Origin: Thermodesulfobacteriaceae bacterium UBA6232
Lineage (GTDB): Bacteria > Desulfobacterota > Thermodesulfobacteria > Thermodesulfobacteriales > Thermodesulfobacteriaceae
DNA length: 39,026 nucleotides
Assembly (NCBI GenBank): GCA_002441555.1
Contig: DJWK01000042.1
Span: forward strand, 23,150 to 62,175
Direction of reading: 5' to 3'
Position numbers and translations under genes: made by a program
In this document: piece by piece, positions 30,121 through 39,019 of the stretch
Layout: each line of letters begins with the position of its first letter
Numbering within the stretch: the stretch's first letter is position 1
The notes under the pieces: model-generated
The model's input: only the letters and a program-made list of their open reading frames with translations
Databases searched by the model: none
Told to the model about the DNA's origin: nothing

Positions 30121-31317
30121 ATGGAATTTGAATATCAGGTTTCGGACTCAACGGGTAAAATTCTTTCCGGGACGATTTCTGCTGAGTCCCCTGGGGCTGC
30201 AAGGGAACTTCTTCGTAAAAAGGGCTACATTGTTTTAGAACTGAAGGAGAAAAGGGAACTCACGGCAAGGCGCTTTAGCCTTTTTAAAAGAAAAATCCAT
30301 GAGGAGGTTCTTTACAGTTTTTTCAGGGAGCTTGCCATCTTACTTCGGGCGGGTATAACCATTGACAGGGCCTTTGAAATACTTATAACCTCCATTCCAC
30401 ACGAACACTTTCAGGAGATTTTAACAAACATACTCAGGGACCTCCAGAGGGGAAAAAGCGTGGTTGAAGCCTTTCGTAAAAGGGGGGTTTTCAGCGAACT
30501 TACCCTTAGCATGATTTCTGCAGGGGAAAGCATAGGAAATCTCCCCCAGGCCTTTGAAAATATTGCAGACTATTTAAAATTTCAAATTCAGTTTCGCAGG
30601 GAAATTCAAAACACCCTGGCTTATCCCATCTTTCTCGTGATAGCAAGCCTTGTCACCCTCTTTGTGATTTTTAAGTTTATTCTTCCGAGATTTTTTTCCA
30701 TCTTCGGAGAGACCCATTTGCCCCTTCCAGCCAAAGTTCTTTTAAGTCTGGGATACCTTTTTTCTGGAAAGGCCTTTTTATTTTTTGCGTTGGGCCTAAT
30801 CCTCTTCTTTATCCTTTTTAAAAGGGGGTATCTGGGATTTTTAAATCCCTATCTTCAGGGGGTTTGGTTTAAAATCCCTGTAATAAGGGGGCTTCTTCTT
30901 CAGCTGAATCTTTCTCGTTTTTCCTATTCCATGCACTCCATGCTTAAAGGAGGAATTGAGTTTGTGGATGCCCTTTTTCTTTCCAAAAATCTCGTGAATT
31001 ATAAGGAATTGAGGGAGTTTTTGGAATCCTCCATTTTTGAGATAAGAAAGGGAAGGGCCATAAGCGAGGTCTTTTCCTCAAGCAGGGTTCTTCCTGAAAT
31101 CTTTTCGCATATGCTGAAAGTGGGAGAAGAAACAGGAAATCTTAAAGAGATTTTTCTTGAGCTTTACAACATTTATGATGAAAAATTCAGAAGCTCAGTG
31201 AAGAGACTTCTTACCTTGCTTGAGCCCGTTATTATAACCTTTACGGGATTAATCGTGGGGTTCATAGTTATCTCCTTGATTTTAACAGTTATGAGCGCAG
31301 GAGTAATCAGGCTGTAA
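30121..31317 (+). CDS. gspF: Type II secretion inner-membrane platform protein GspF
   Basis: A 398-residue polytopic protein with two GspF/PilC repeats, each a helical cytoplasmic domain followed by membrane helices. The start FEYQVSDSTGKILSGTI is the usual GspF N-terminus. FFRELAILLRAGITIDRAFE and MLKGGIEFVDALFLSKN begin the two repeats. Motifs SAGESIGNLPQAFENIADY and KVGEETGNLKEIFLELYNI are the paired G(E)xxGxL elements. The C-terminus ends in a membrane helix (ITFTGLIVGFIVISLIL). It is 4 nt after gspE and forms the platform around which GspE turns. Confidence 0.96.
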   Translation: MEFEYQVSDSTGKILSGTISAESPGAARELLRKKGYIVLELKEKRELTARRFSLFKRKIHEEVLYSFFRELAILLRAGITIDRAFEILITSIPHEHFQEILTNILRDLQRGKSVVEAFRKRGVFSELTLSMISAGESIGNLPQAFENIADYLKFQIQFRREIQNTLAYPIFLVIASLVTLFVIFKFILPRFFSIFGETHLPLPAKVLLSLGYLFSGKAFLFFALGLILFFILFKRGYLGFLNPYLQGVWFKIPVIRGLLLQLNLSRFSYSMHSMLKGGIEFVDALFLSKNLVNYKELREFLESSIFEIRKGRAISEVFSSSRVLPEIFSHMLKVGEETGNLKEIFLELYNIYDEKFRSSVKRLLTLLEPVIITFTGLIVGFIVISLILTVMSAGVIRL

Positions 31318-31338
31318 AAAGCTTTAGGTTTGGCAAAA

Positions 31339-31758
31339 ATGATGAGAGCCTCTTCCAAGGGTTTTACCTTTATGGAATTGCTTGTCGTTGTGATGATGGT
31401 TGGACTTCTTTTATCAATAATTGTTCCCTTTTCACAGGCAAGGTATGAGAGATACAAAGGGGCGGTTGAGGCAGAAAAGGTGCTTCTCTTTCTTTCTGAA
31501 ATGCGAAGAAGGGCCTTTCTTTATGGAAAGGAAATTGAGATTAACTCTCAGGAAGGAGCCCTTTTTACTTCTGAAGGAGATACCTTAAAAATTGAGGGAG
31601 GCTTTATAGAGGTAAAAAAACCCTTTAAGTTTTACTCCTCTGGGACAACCGATGGCGGTGTAATTTTTTTCCATTACGGAAGGTCAAGCTGGGTAATAGA
31701 GATTCATCCACCCTTTAGCGAACTTAGCCTAAGAGAAAGGGAAATTGCGGAAAAGTAA
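31339..31758 (+). CDS. gspH: Type II secretion minor pseudopilin, GspH-like
   Basis: A pseudopilin of about 139 residues with the prepilin site KG-FTFMELLVVV (Glu at +5) and one hydrophobic helix. The soluble part is short and beta-rich. By position between gspF and the gspI-like gene it is GspH, which caps the pseudopilus together with I, J and K. The ATG at 31339 is preferred to the upstream TTG at 31330, as AGG lies about 10 nt before it. It overlaps the next gene by 14 nt. Sequence match to GspH outside the N-helix is weak, so the letter is partly assigned by order. Confidence 0.8.
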   Translation: MMRASSKGFTFMELLVVVMMVGLLLSIIVPFSQARYERYKGAVEAEKVLLFLSEMRRRAFLYGKEIEINSQEGALFTSEGDTLKIEGGFIEVKKPFKFYSSGTTDGGVIFFHYGRSSWVIEIHPPFSELSLREREIAEK

Positions 31759-32173
31759 AAAAGAGGGATTTCTTCTTCTTGAGATTCTCGTTTCAGCCCT
31801 TATTCTTGCAGGAGCTGTGGCATCTGCCATGTATCTTTTCAGAACGGGTTTTCAATATCTTGAAAGAATCAGGGAAAATAATCTTATCTCTTCAAAGGTC
31901 CCTCAGGCCTTAACCTATCTTGTGAAAGAGGCAGACCTTTCAAAGGGACAGGAAAGCCTCTCTCTGGGAGAGGGGGTTACCCTTAGCTGGAAGGCAAACC
32001 TTCTTGAGAAGATAAGACCACAAATTGAATCGTGGGAAGGAGGGTTTTCTACACCCTATGAACTTTATCTTTACAGGGTTTCATTCTCCCTATCTTCAGG
32101 AAAAATAGAAAAAACCTACGAAATGTATGTTACGAAATATAAAATGCTTATCTCTCCCGGAGAATTTTTTTAA
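31745..32173 (+). CDS. gspI: Type II secretion minor pseudopilin, GspI-like
   Basis: A 142-residue pseudopilin. It starts at TTG 31745, since no ATG precedes the prepilin site and GAGAAAGG lies just upstream. The site reads KKEG-FLLLEILVSALI, again with Glu at +5. The body is short, mostly charged and typical of a tip pseudopilin. It overlaps gspH by 14 nt, which suggests coupled translation. Assignment as GspI rests on order and size, and the similarity to known GspI is only general. Confidence 0.78.
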   Translation: MRKSKKEGFLLLEILVSALILAGAVASAMYLFRTGFQYLERIRENNLISSKVPQALTYLVKEADLSKGQESLSLGEGVTLSWKANLLEKIRPQIESWEGGFSTPYELYLYRVSFSLSSGKIEKTYEMYVTKYKMLISPGEFF

Positions 32174-32213
32174 AATTTTTGCGTGATTTTGTGCAACATT
32201 GAGGTTTTTTGAA

Positions 32214-32897
32214 ATGAATTTGAAAAGGAAAAAATTTTACGAAAAGGGTTATACCCTTATTGAGGTTCTTCTTGCCTCACTTATTTTTAGCGTGATGGTT
32301 TATCTTGCAACCTTTGCCCTTGACCAGGGGCTTAAGCAATATCAGGGGATTCTTCAAAGGGGCCTTAATTTCTGGGAAGATGCCAAAATACTCTGGCTTC
32401 AAAGAAGCCTTAGTTCAAGCCTTGACTATTATGTTTATGATGAAAGAAAAAAGTGGTGGTATCCCTTTTTTAAAGGAAGGGTGGACTTAATTGCTTATGT
32501 GTCGCTTGCTCCCTTTTCTCAAGAAAGCCCTGTTCTTGTGGTTTTAAAAAAGGAGAACACAGAAAAGGGATACAACCTTGTTTATTACGAATTGCCTGTT
32601 TTTACCTCCACCTTAAAGGAAATTGAAAATATATTGGCCTTTGAGGAATACAAAAAGGGAGTCTCCTTTGTTTTTTTTAAAGATCTTGAGAGCCTCAATT
32701 TTAAATACTACGGCTATGACCGCTTCAGAAAATTTTACGATTGGTTTTCCGAGTTTGAGGGAAGCAAATTTCTTCAGCTTCCAAGCATCGTAAAAATAGA
32801 GTATATTAAAGAGGGAAATAGAAACTTCCTTTACGGGATAATCAATGTTCAGAACTTTAGAAAAAGCTTTTACAATGAATTTTATTTGAAGTATTAG
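32214..32897 (+). CDS. gspJ: Type II secretion minor pseudopilin, GspJ-like
   Basis: A pseudopilin of about 227 residues. The ATG at 32214 has GAGG 9 nt upstream; the TTG at 32199 is the alternative. The prepilin site is YEKG-YTLIEVLLASLI with Glu at +5. It is larger than the neighbouring H and I proteins, as GspJ usually is, with an aromatic-rich soluble domain (YDERKKWWYPFFKGRVD). It would form the tip complex with I and K. Little outside the N-terminus is diagnostic. Confidence 0.82.
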   Translation: MNLKRKKFYEKGYTLIEVLLASLIFSVMVYLATFALDQGLKQYQGILQRGLNFWEDAKILWLQRSLSSSLDYYVYDERKKWWYPFFKGRVDLIAYVSLAPFSQESPVLVVLKKENTEKGYNLVYYELPVFTSTLKEIENILAFEEYKKGVSFVFFKDLESLNFKYYGYDRFRKFYDWFSEFEGSKFLQLPSIVKIEYIKEGNRNFLYGIINVQNFRKSFYNEFYLKY

Positions 32898-32899
32898 AG

Positions 32900-33838
32900 A
32901 TGAGAACTAAGGAGAGAAAAAAGGGCTCAGCCACCCTTTACAGCCTCTTCATAGCCATGATTGTTATCATGCTTGCTATTGGTTTTAACTGGATAGTTAA
33001 AGAGCATTTAAAAGCAAGCCTTGTCCTTTCTCAGAAAATGTCTGCCCTTGTTTCCGCTTATTCGGGTTATAATCTTCTTCTTTTTACCCTGCTTCCAGGG
33101 AAGATTTATAATAAGGAGGTAGAACTTTTTGAAGGAGAAAAGTATCTTGGTGTTAAGAGACTGCCTCTTAACGGAACGGAATTTTTTTTTGAAAATGGCT
33201 CTTTTGAAATGCCGGTGAAAATCGCTCTGCAGGATAGTAACGGCCTTATTTCTCTTGTTACTTTTAGAACCGCAGTTTTTGAAAATCTGCTTAAATATCT
33301 GGGGGTGGAAGAAGAAAGAAGAAGAATTATAATAGATAGCTTCCTTGACTGGATTGACCAGGATGATTTTACAAGATTAAATGGTGCAGAAAAGGATTAT
33401 TACCAAAGAGAGGGAGAGCCAGGGCCGAGAAATTACGAAATACAGTTTAAAGAGGAGTTAAGTTTCATAAAAGGAATGGATAAAGAACTTTACAAAAAAG
33501 TTGAGCCCTTTATAACAGTGCTTCCCAATCAGGGTTTTAACCCCAACACAGCCAAAAAGGAGGTGCTTCGGGCCTATCTGGATATAGAGGACAATGCCAC
33601 TTTTCAGAGCCTTCTTGATTACCTCTCCAATCAGACACTTCTTTATGATTCTCAACTGTTTCAATTAACAGGGAAAAGAATAGTATTGGATGAAGGGGTT
33701 TATTATTATCCCAGCCGTTTCTGGGAAATAACGGTGAAAGCAGGGCATCCCCAAGCACTTTATACCATTAGAGCAGGGCTTGACCTGAGATACAAAACCA
33801 ATACCCCATACGAAGTTCTTTTCTGGAAGGAAGAATAA
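32900..33838 (+). CDS. gspK: Type II secretion minor pseudopilin GspK
   Basis: A 312-residue pseudopilin, the largest of the set and the tip subunit. It has a basic start, the prepilin-like site KKGS-ATLYSLFIAMIVIM (no Glu at +5, as usual for GspK) and a long soluble domain. LQDSNGLISL, SFLDWIDQDDFTRLNGAE and FKEELSFIKGMDKELY are strong GspK signatures. NPNTAKKEVLRAYL matches the family's C-terminal helical domain. It begins 2 nt after gspJ. The missing Glu5 is what lets GspK sit at the tip. Confidence 0.95.
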   Translation: MRTKERKKGSATLYSLFIAMIVIMLAIGFNWIVKEHLKASLVLSQKMSALVSAYSGYNLLLFTLLPGKIYNKEVELFEGEKYLGVKRLPLNGTEFFFENGSFEMPVKIALQDSNGLISLVTFRTAVFENLLKYLGVEEERRRIIIDSFLDWIDQDDFTRLNGAEKDYYQREGEPGPRNYEIQFKEELSFIKGMDKELYKKVEPFITVLPNQGFNPNTAKKEVLRAYLDIEDNATFQSLLDYLSNQTLLYDSQLFQLTGKRIVLDEGVYYYPSRFWEITVKAGHPQALYTIRAGLDLRYKTNTPYEVLFWKEE

Positions 33839-35038
33839 ATGCTTCTTTATTATGTGACACCGAAAAAAAGGGAGCTTTTTAAGGTTACAAAAGAGGGGAT
33901 AATCTCCCTTTCTCCTCAAGCTTTGAAAAATCCTCTATACAGGTTTCAAAAGAGGGTTTTAATTCTTGGAAAGGAGTGGATTTATTATTTAAGAAGGCGT
34001 TTTCCACCACTTTCTGAAAGGGACCTTAGACGCGCTCTTGCTAACGAAATACCTGATCTTTTTTCGTTGAAAGACCCTGCCTGGGTCTATACCGTACTGG
34101 AAAAGGGTGAGACCTATGTGGAAGTAGGGATTTTTGCCTGGGAAAAGGCACTCTCGGAGGAAATAAAAAAGGAATTTCCCTTTTCGCATCTTATTCCAGA
34201 AGAGCTTCTCTTCGTCTCAAAGGAGCCAGCCCTTTTTATAATTGAGAGGGAGGAAAAAATTTTATTAGTGGCCTCAGAGGAGGGTAGATATTTAAATTCT
34301 CTTCTTACAAAACCACCCCTTTCTTCAGAAGACATACTTTTATTATTGAGGACTCTGAAAGACAGGGCTGAAAAATTGAAAAAAGTCGTGGCTTACGGAA
34401 TTACAGAAAGGGAAGTTTTAAAAGTATTGCCTGAAAATTTAAAGCCCTATCTTACTGTCAGAGAGGACTTTTTAAAGGATTGGCCTGAATTTTTAAGGCT
34501 TCTTCAGCTTAAAAAATTCACAGTAAAAGAGCCTCTTACTTTAAATCTGGATGAACTTTTACTCAGAGCTGGAAGGCTTTTTCTTGCAGGCGTGATAGCC
34601 CTTCAAGTTAATCTTCTCCTTTCTTACTGGGAATATACCAGAGCCATAAAGAATATTACATGGGAAATTAAACAACTTGAAACTAAAACTCAACCTTTAT
34701 TGCCTAAGGGAGAGGAATCACCAAAACTTGATGAAGAGAAAATTAAAGCCTTAAGAGAACTGGAGGAGGAATTTAATAATCAGGTGAATGCAACCGTTAT
34801 TCATCCCCTTTCCTTGCTTGACGAGCTTGCAAGAATTCTTCCCGATGGTTCAAAACTTGAGAGATTTAGCCTTAAAGAGCGAAAACTTGAACTTTTTGTA
34901 ATTTCAAAGGACCTCTTTGAGGTTCTAACAAATTTGAGAAAAAATCCCCGTTTTTCTCAAATTAGACTTGCCTCATCTCCCATGTTTGATTCCCGTAACA
35001 AGATTTACAGATTTCGTTTAGAGCTGGAATTGAAATGA
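33839..35038 (+). CDS. gspL: Type II secretion inner-membrane protein GspL-like
   Basis: A 399-residue bitopic protein. Residues ~1-240 are a cytoplasmic actin-like domain that binds GspE (FSLKDPAWVYTVLEKGETYVE; RRFPPLSERDLRRALANE). One membrane helix follows around residue 245-265 (FLAGVIALQVNLLLSYW). A coiled coil and a small periplasmic ferredoxin-like domain (PDGSKLERFSLKERKLELFV) end the chain. The start follows the stop of gspK directly. Its ATGA overlap with gspM (35035-35038) indicates coupled translation of the GspL-GspM pair. Sequence match is weak, but the architecture and order are clear. Confidence 0.85.
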   Translation: MLLYYVTPKKRELFKVTKEGIISLSPQALKNPLYRFQKRVLILGKEWIYYLRRRFPPLSERDLRRALANEIPDLFSLKDPAWVYTVLEKGETYVEVGIFAWEKALSEEIKKEFPFSHLIPEELLFVSKEPALFIIEREEKILLVASEEGRYLNSLLTKPPLSSEDILLLLRTLKDRAEKLKKVVAYGITEREVLKVLPENLKPYLTVREDFLKDWPEFLRLLQLKKFTVKEPLTLNLDELLLRAGRLFLAGVIALQVNLLLSYWEYTRAIKNITWEIKQLETKTQPLLPKGEESPKLDEEKIKALRELEEEFNNQVNATVIHPLSLLDELARILPDGSKLERFSLKERKLELFVISKDLFEVLTNLRKNPRFSQIRLASSPMFDSRNKIYRFRLELELK

Positions 35039-35598
35039 GATTTCCTCAGGTGAGAAAGGAGATTCTTAGAACTTTTTTGGTTCTTTTAGCCCTTGGGCTC
35101 TTTTTTATGCGTTTTGGATATGTTCCCTATAAAGAAAAATTGAAAACGAAAAAGGAGCTTTATAGGGAGTTAAGCGAGGTTTATTTAAATAAAAAAACCC
35201 TTCTTTCTAAACAGCAAAAGTTTAGCCCTACTGAGTTAAAAAACAAAGAGGAAGAAAAACCTTATTTTTTAACCCTGCTTTTTCCCAAGGAGGAGGATGC
35301 CTTCCTTTTGCAGATAAAGATTGCCAAAGAACTCAGTAAAATGGCTGAAAAACACAATTTACAAGTTCAGGGAGTGGACATGCTTTCATTTCCCTCTGGC
35401 ACGAAGAGACTTCTTGAAATCCCCTTTATCATTAAGGTAAGAGGCAAGGTAAAGGATGTTCTCACCTATTTAGAAAAGGTGGAAGAATACTTTTATAATA
35501 AGGAAAAATTTTTTAAAATTTCTGAACTAACCCTATATGAATCAAGAGGGCAGCTTGATCTTACTTTGAAGATTTCCGTATTTAAAAGTGAAATATGA
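35035..35598 (+). CDS. gspM: Type II secretion protein GspM-like
   Basis: A 187-residue bitopic inner-membrane protein. A short cytoplasmic tail is followed by one hydrophobic helix (residues ~12-28, FLVLLALGLFFMRFGY), a Lys-rich coiled segment and a periplasmic ferredoxin-like domain (IPFIIKVRGKVKDVLTYLEK) like those in GspM/PilO. It pairs with GspL to stabilise it and recruit pseudopilins. ATGA overlaps join it to gspL and to gspC. Its identity comes mostly from place and topology. Confidence 0.83.
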   Translation: MRFPQVRKEILRTFLVLLALGLFFMRFGYVPYKEKLKTKKELYRELSEVYLNKKTLLSKQQKFSPTELKNKEEEKPYFLTLLFPKEEDAFLLQIKIAKELSKMAEKHNLQVQGVDMLSFPSGTKRLLEIPFIIKVRGKVKDVLTYLEKVEEYFYNKEKFFKISELTLYESRGQLDLTLKISVFKSEI

Positions 35599-36170
35599 AA
35601 AAATTTTTAAATCTTAAAACCCTAAAGGTTAAAAAAGATTTACCCCTTACTGAGCTTTTTATAATGATTTTTATGCTATTTTTAGCCTATATTTTCCATG
35701 AAAAGCCTGAACCACCAGAAAAGGTGGCAAAAAGTACACTTTTTTCAGTAAAAAAACCAGAACAAACTGTCTTTATTAACGCCACAAGCAAGGCAACTTT
35801 TCAAGAGAAAAAAGATTACGCTGAAAAGGAAGATAGAGAAAAAATTCAAAGTCTTTTTAAAAAACCAGGAGGTTACAAAAATTTGGCAAGGAGAAATCCC
35901 TTCACTCCTGAGGGGTCCTATGCTGGGTTGATTTTTCCTGAAAATCCCTATATTCTAATTGCCACAAAGTTTGACGGTCAACCCCAGGCTCTTTTAAGGC
36001 TTTTTACAGGAGAAATAATTACCGTAAAAGAAGGAGACAAACTTTTAGATGGTGCAAGAGTTGAAAAAATTAAAGAAAAAACTGTTATAATAAAGAGGCT
36101 AAACAAGAAAATTAAATTACAAATTTTCAATATTGAGGCAGAGAAATGGAAACCAAAAAAATCCTTTTAA
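35595..36170 (+). CDS. gspC: Type II secretion linker protein GspC-like
   Basis: A 191-residue protein with one N-terminal membrane helix (TELFIMIFMLFLAYIF, ~20-35), a long Lys/Pro-rich periplasmic linker and a C-terminal homology-region (HR) domain: NPYILIATKFDGQPQALLRL, GEIITVKEGDKLLDGARVEK and a closing strand. GspC joins the inner-membrane platform to the secretin. There is no PDZ domain, so it resembles the short GspC/PilP-type linkers. It overlaps gspM by 4 nt and gspD by 25 nt. The order (C just before D but after M) differs from the E. coli gspCDEFGHIJKLM order. Confidence 0.8.
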   Translation: MKKFLNLKTLKVKKDLPLTELFIMIFMLFLAYIFHEKPEPPEKVAKSTLFSVKKPEQTVFINATSKATFQEKKDYAEKEDREKIQSLFKKPGGYKNLARRNPFTPEGSYAGLIFPENPYILIATKFDGQPQALLRLFTGEIITVKEGDKLLDGARVEKIKEKTVIIKRLNKKIKLQIFNIEAEKWKPKKSF

Positions 36171-38245
36171 TTATAATCGTTTTTCTTATTACAGCCTGTA
36201 GCAAACCCTATGTAAAGCTTGAAGAACCCCTTAAAGCCCTTCCCAAACATCAACCCGGGGGTGAAGAAAAATTAGAAAATAAAACTCAAGAATTAATTAA
36301 ATCTCCTGAAGTATCACAAAGGGAAAAGCCTAAAGAGATAAAGCAAGAGATAATTACTCCCCCTGAATATCCTAAAAAACTCATTCAGGAGCCCTTACCA
36401 CCACCTCTTCCTGAAAAAGAAGAAAAAAAACCCATTGATACCAAGGCTCTCGTTGGTGTGCAAGGGCCAATTCTTCTTAATGTAGAAGCCATGCCTCTTT
36501 CTGATTTTATCATTTATGCCCTTGGGGAGCTTCTCAAGGTTCCCTTTCTTATAGATGAAGAGGTTAGAAATACGAAAACCCCAGTTACCCTGCGTATGCC
36601 AAGGGCTTTGCCTCCTGAGGAGGTTCTATCTGTGATAATTGACTATCTTGAAAAACAGGGGCTTTCTGTTGAGCAAAAAGAAAAAGTTCTTTCCATTACC
36701 AAACCAAAAATAAAGCCTGCTCCTCCACCCAAAGTAAAACAAATAGTAATTGGTGATGAGGCTCTTAATACTTCAGCGCAGGTGGCTCAATTTGTGCCCT
36801 TAAAATATTTAAGACCCTTTGATTTAGAGCCTCTGCTGAGAGATCTTGTTAAAACTCCTGTTGAAATTAAAAGATATGATAGGGAAAATGCCTATTTATT
36901 CATAGGCCCTGGTTATCAAATAAAGGAATTGCTTGAAGTTATAAAACTTCTTGATGTGCCAAGCCTTGTTAACAAAAAGATTTATCTTATAAAGCTTACT
37001 TACTGGCAGTCTGAAGAGTTTGTAAAAGAACTTTCCGGACTTCTGGAAAAGCTCGGACTTCCCATGGCAAGGACCATAAAAGACCCGGGTATACTTTTTA
37101 TTCCTGTAAAAAGTCTAAACAGTGTAATCTGCATTTTCCCTGATGAGGCTACCTATAACTATGCCCTGGAATGGATAAAGCGCCTTGACTCTCCTGAGGC
37201 TGCAGGAACGGAAAATAAATTCTTTATTTATAGACCTCTTTATTCCAAAGCTATAGATTTAGCAGAATCTTTGAAAAAATTAATTACAGGAGAAACAGTA
37301 AAAGCCATCACCCCTGCTCAGCCCGGGGCAAAAGGAACTCCAGGTAAAGAGCCTCCTCAAAGTCCTTCATTTTCCGCAAAGGGTTTTACTATTTCAGCGG
37401 ATGAAAAAAGAAATTTACTGTTAATTACAGCAACACCCTCTCAATATCAAGCCATCTTGCAAGTTATAAAGGAACTTGATAAACCTCCCAAGCAGGTTTT
37501 AATAGAAGCAACCATCCTTGAACTTACTCTCAAAGATGAACTTAAATTCGGGCTTGAGTGGTATTTAAGAAATAGATCCCTAATGGGGAACTTTACCCCA
37601 GGGCAAATTTTCCAGTTTTCAGGTCAAGCGGGATTTACTTACTCTCTGCTAACTGACACAGGGAGGTTTAATCTTCTTTTAAATCTTTTTGCTTCCAAGG
37701 GCTTAACAAATATTCTTTCCACTCCCAGGGTTATGGTTTTAGACAACCAAGCTGCCACCATTCAGGTAGGAACAGATATCCCTGTAGTTACAGGAGAGGT
37801 GAGCACAGCTGAGGCAGCAGGAAGGGTGGTTAGAAGCATTCAGTATAGAAACACCGGTGTTATCCTTTCTGTAAAACCCACCATATACACCGAAGGTCTT
37901 CTTCAGCTTGAGATTACACAGGAGGTTTCAGAGATGGGGACAGCACCTCCTGGATTAGATTCCCCAACAGTTTTAGTTAGAAAAATAACCACCAATGTTG
38001 TGGCAGGAGATGGAGAAACTCTGGTTTTGGGGGGATTAATTTCCACCACCCGTGGTAAAGAAGAGGTTAAAATTCCTTTTCTCGGGGATATCCCTCTTAT
38101 AGGAAACTTATTTAAAACCTGGGCAGATGAAGAGAGAAAAACAGAGCTAATTGTGCTTTTGAGACCTTATATAATTAAAAACTTAGATGACGCAAGAGCT
38201 ATAACGGAAGAATTAAAAGAACGCCTAAAATGGTTAAAAGATTAA
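36146..38245 (+). CDS. gspD: Type II secretion secretin GspD (lipoprotein)
   Basis: A 699-residue outer-membrane channel subunit. The signal ends in a lipobox LITAC at residue 18, so it is lipidated, unusual for GspD but known among secretins. A Pro/Lys/Glu-rich linker precedes the N0 domain (LLNVEAMPLSDFIIYALGE) and the N1-N3 repeats (AQFVPLKYLRPFDLEPLL; FIYRPLYSKAIDLAESL). The C-terminal secretin core shows VLIEATILELTLKDELKFGL, LSTPRVMVLDNQAATIQVG, a VPVVTG-type strand (DIPVVTGE), and GETLVLGGLISTT with KIPFLGDIPLIGNLF. It is the last gene of the gsp run; an export permease starts 6 nt on. Confidence 0.96.
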   Translation: METKKILLIIIVFLITACSKPYVKLEEPLKALPKHQPGGEEKLENKTQELIKSPEVSQREKPKEIKQEIITPPEYPKKLIQEPLPPPLPEKEEKKPIDTKALVGVQGPILLNVEAMPLSDFIIYALGELLKVPFLIDEEVRNTKTPVTLRMPRALPPEEVLSVIIDYLEKQGLSVEQKEKVLSITKPKIKPAPPPKVKQIVIGDEALNTSAQVAQFVPLKYLRPFDLEPLLRDLVKTPVEIKRYDRENAYLFIGPGYQIKELLEVIKLLDVPSLVNKKIYLIKLTYWQSEEFVKELSGLLEKLGLPMARTIKDPGILFIPVKSLNSVICIFPDEATYNYALEWIKRLDSPEAAGTENKFFIYRPLYSKAIDLAESLKKLITGETVKAITPAQPGAKGTPGKEPPQSPSFSAKGFTISADEKRNLLLITATPSQYQAILQVIKELDKPPKQVLIEATILELTLKDELKFGLEWYLRNRSLMGNFTPGQIFQFSGQAGFTYSLLTDTGRFNLLLNLFASKGLTNILSTPRVMVLDNQAATIQVGTDIPVVTGEVSTAEAAGRVVRSIQYRNTGVILSVKPTIYTEGLLQLEITQEVSEMGTAPPGLDSPTVLVRKITTNVVAGDGETLVLGGLISTTRGKEEVKIPFLGDIPLIGNLFKTWADEERKTELIVLLRPYIIKNLDDARAITEELKERLKWLKD

Positions 38246-38251
38246 CCTATT

Positions 38252-39019
38252 ATGATGAAAAATCTGGAATACTACTTTGACCTCCTTCAGGTTTTGACTT
38301 TAAAGGAAATAAAGGTCCGCTATAAAAATAGCCTTTTAGGTTATTTATGGTCAATTCTAAACCCCCTTTCTCTTGCCCTGGTTTTTTATTTTGCCTTTAA
38401 ATTTGTCATGAAAATAAAAATTGAAAATTTTGCTCTTTTCTTAATCTGCGGGCTTTTTCCCTGGCAATGGTTTGCCAATTCCATCTCAGCCTCAGCTGGT
38501 TTTTTACTTGCCAATGCCTCTTTAATTAAAAAGGTTAATTTTCCAAAACAATTTGTTCCCCTTGCAGGGGTCTTAAATGACACCTTCCACTTTTTAGCTT
38601 CCCTTCCCGTAATTCTCGGATTTCTTTTTTTATATCAACTGTCACCTACAGTCCACTGGTTTTATTGCCTTCCTCTTTTGATATTTGCTCAACTCCTTAT
38701 CACTTACGGAGGAACTCTCATCGTTTCTTCTATAAACCTCTTTTTTAGAGACCTTGAAAGACTTGTTATGATTGCCCTTAATATAATTTTTTACCTAACC
38801 CCTATAATTTACGATATAACCTTTGTTCCTGAAAAATATCGCAAATATTTTCTTCTAAATCCTTTATATGGACTAATTGAAAATTGGAGGCTTCTTTTTA
38901 TGAAAGGCTATATAAATTGGGAACTTTATTTTGTTTCCTTAATACACGGTTTTTTTATAGTTGGGATCGGCTTTTACACCTTTACCAAACTTTCCTATAG
39001 ATTTGCCGAGGTAGTATGA
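38252..39019 (+). CDS. ABC-2 type polysaccharide export permease
   Basis: A 255-residue inner-membrane permease with six hydrophobic helices, of the Wzm/TagG/KpsM type that exports lipid-linked O-antigen or teichoic-like glycans. Signature text is LKEIKVRYKNSLLGYLWSIL at the start, and RDLERLVMIALNIIFYLTPI and LNPLYGLIENWR near the end. It begins 6 nt after gspD. Its stop TGA overlaps the ATG of the next gene, probably the ATPase partner (Wzt). Together with the glycosyltransferases upstream it completes a glycan synthesis and export theme. Two Met codons (38252, 38255) could start it. Confidence 0.92.
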   Translation: MMKNLEYYFDLLQVLTLKEIKVRYKNSLLGYLWSILNPLSLALVFYFAFKFVMKIKIENFALFLICGLFPWQWFANSISASAGFLLANASLIKKVNFPKQFVPLAGVLNDTFHFLASLPVILGFLFLYQLSPTVHWFYCLPLLIFAQLLITYGGTLIVSSINLFFRDLERLVMIALNIIFYLTPIIYDITFVPEKYRKYFLLNPLYGLIENWRLLFMKGYINWELYFVSLIHGFFIVGIGFYTFTKLSYRFAEVV

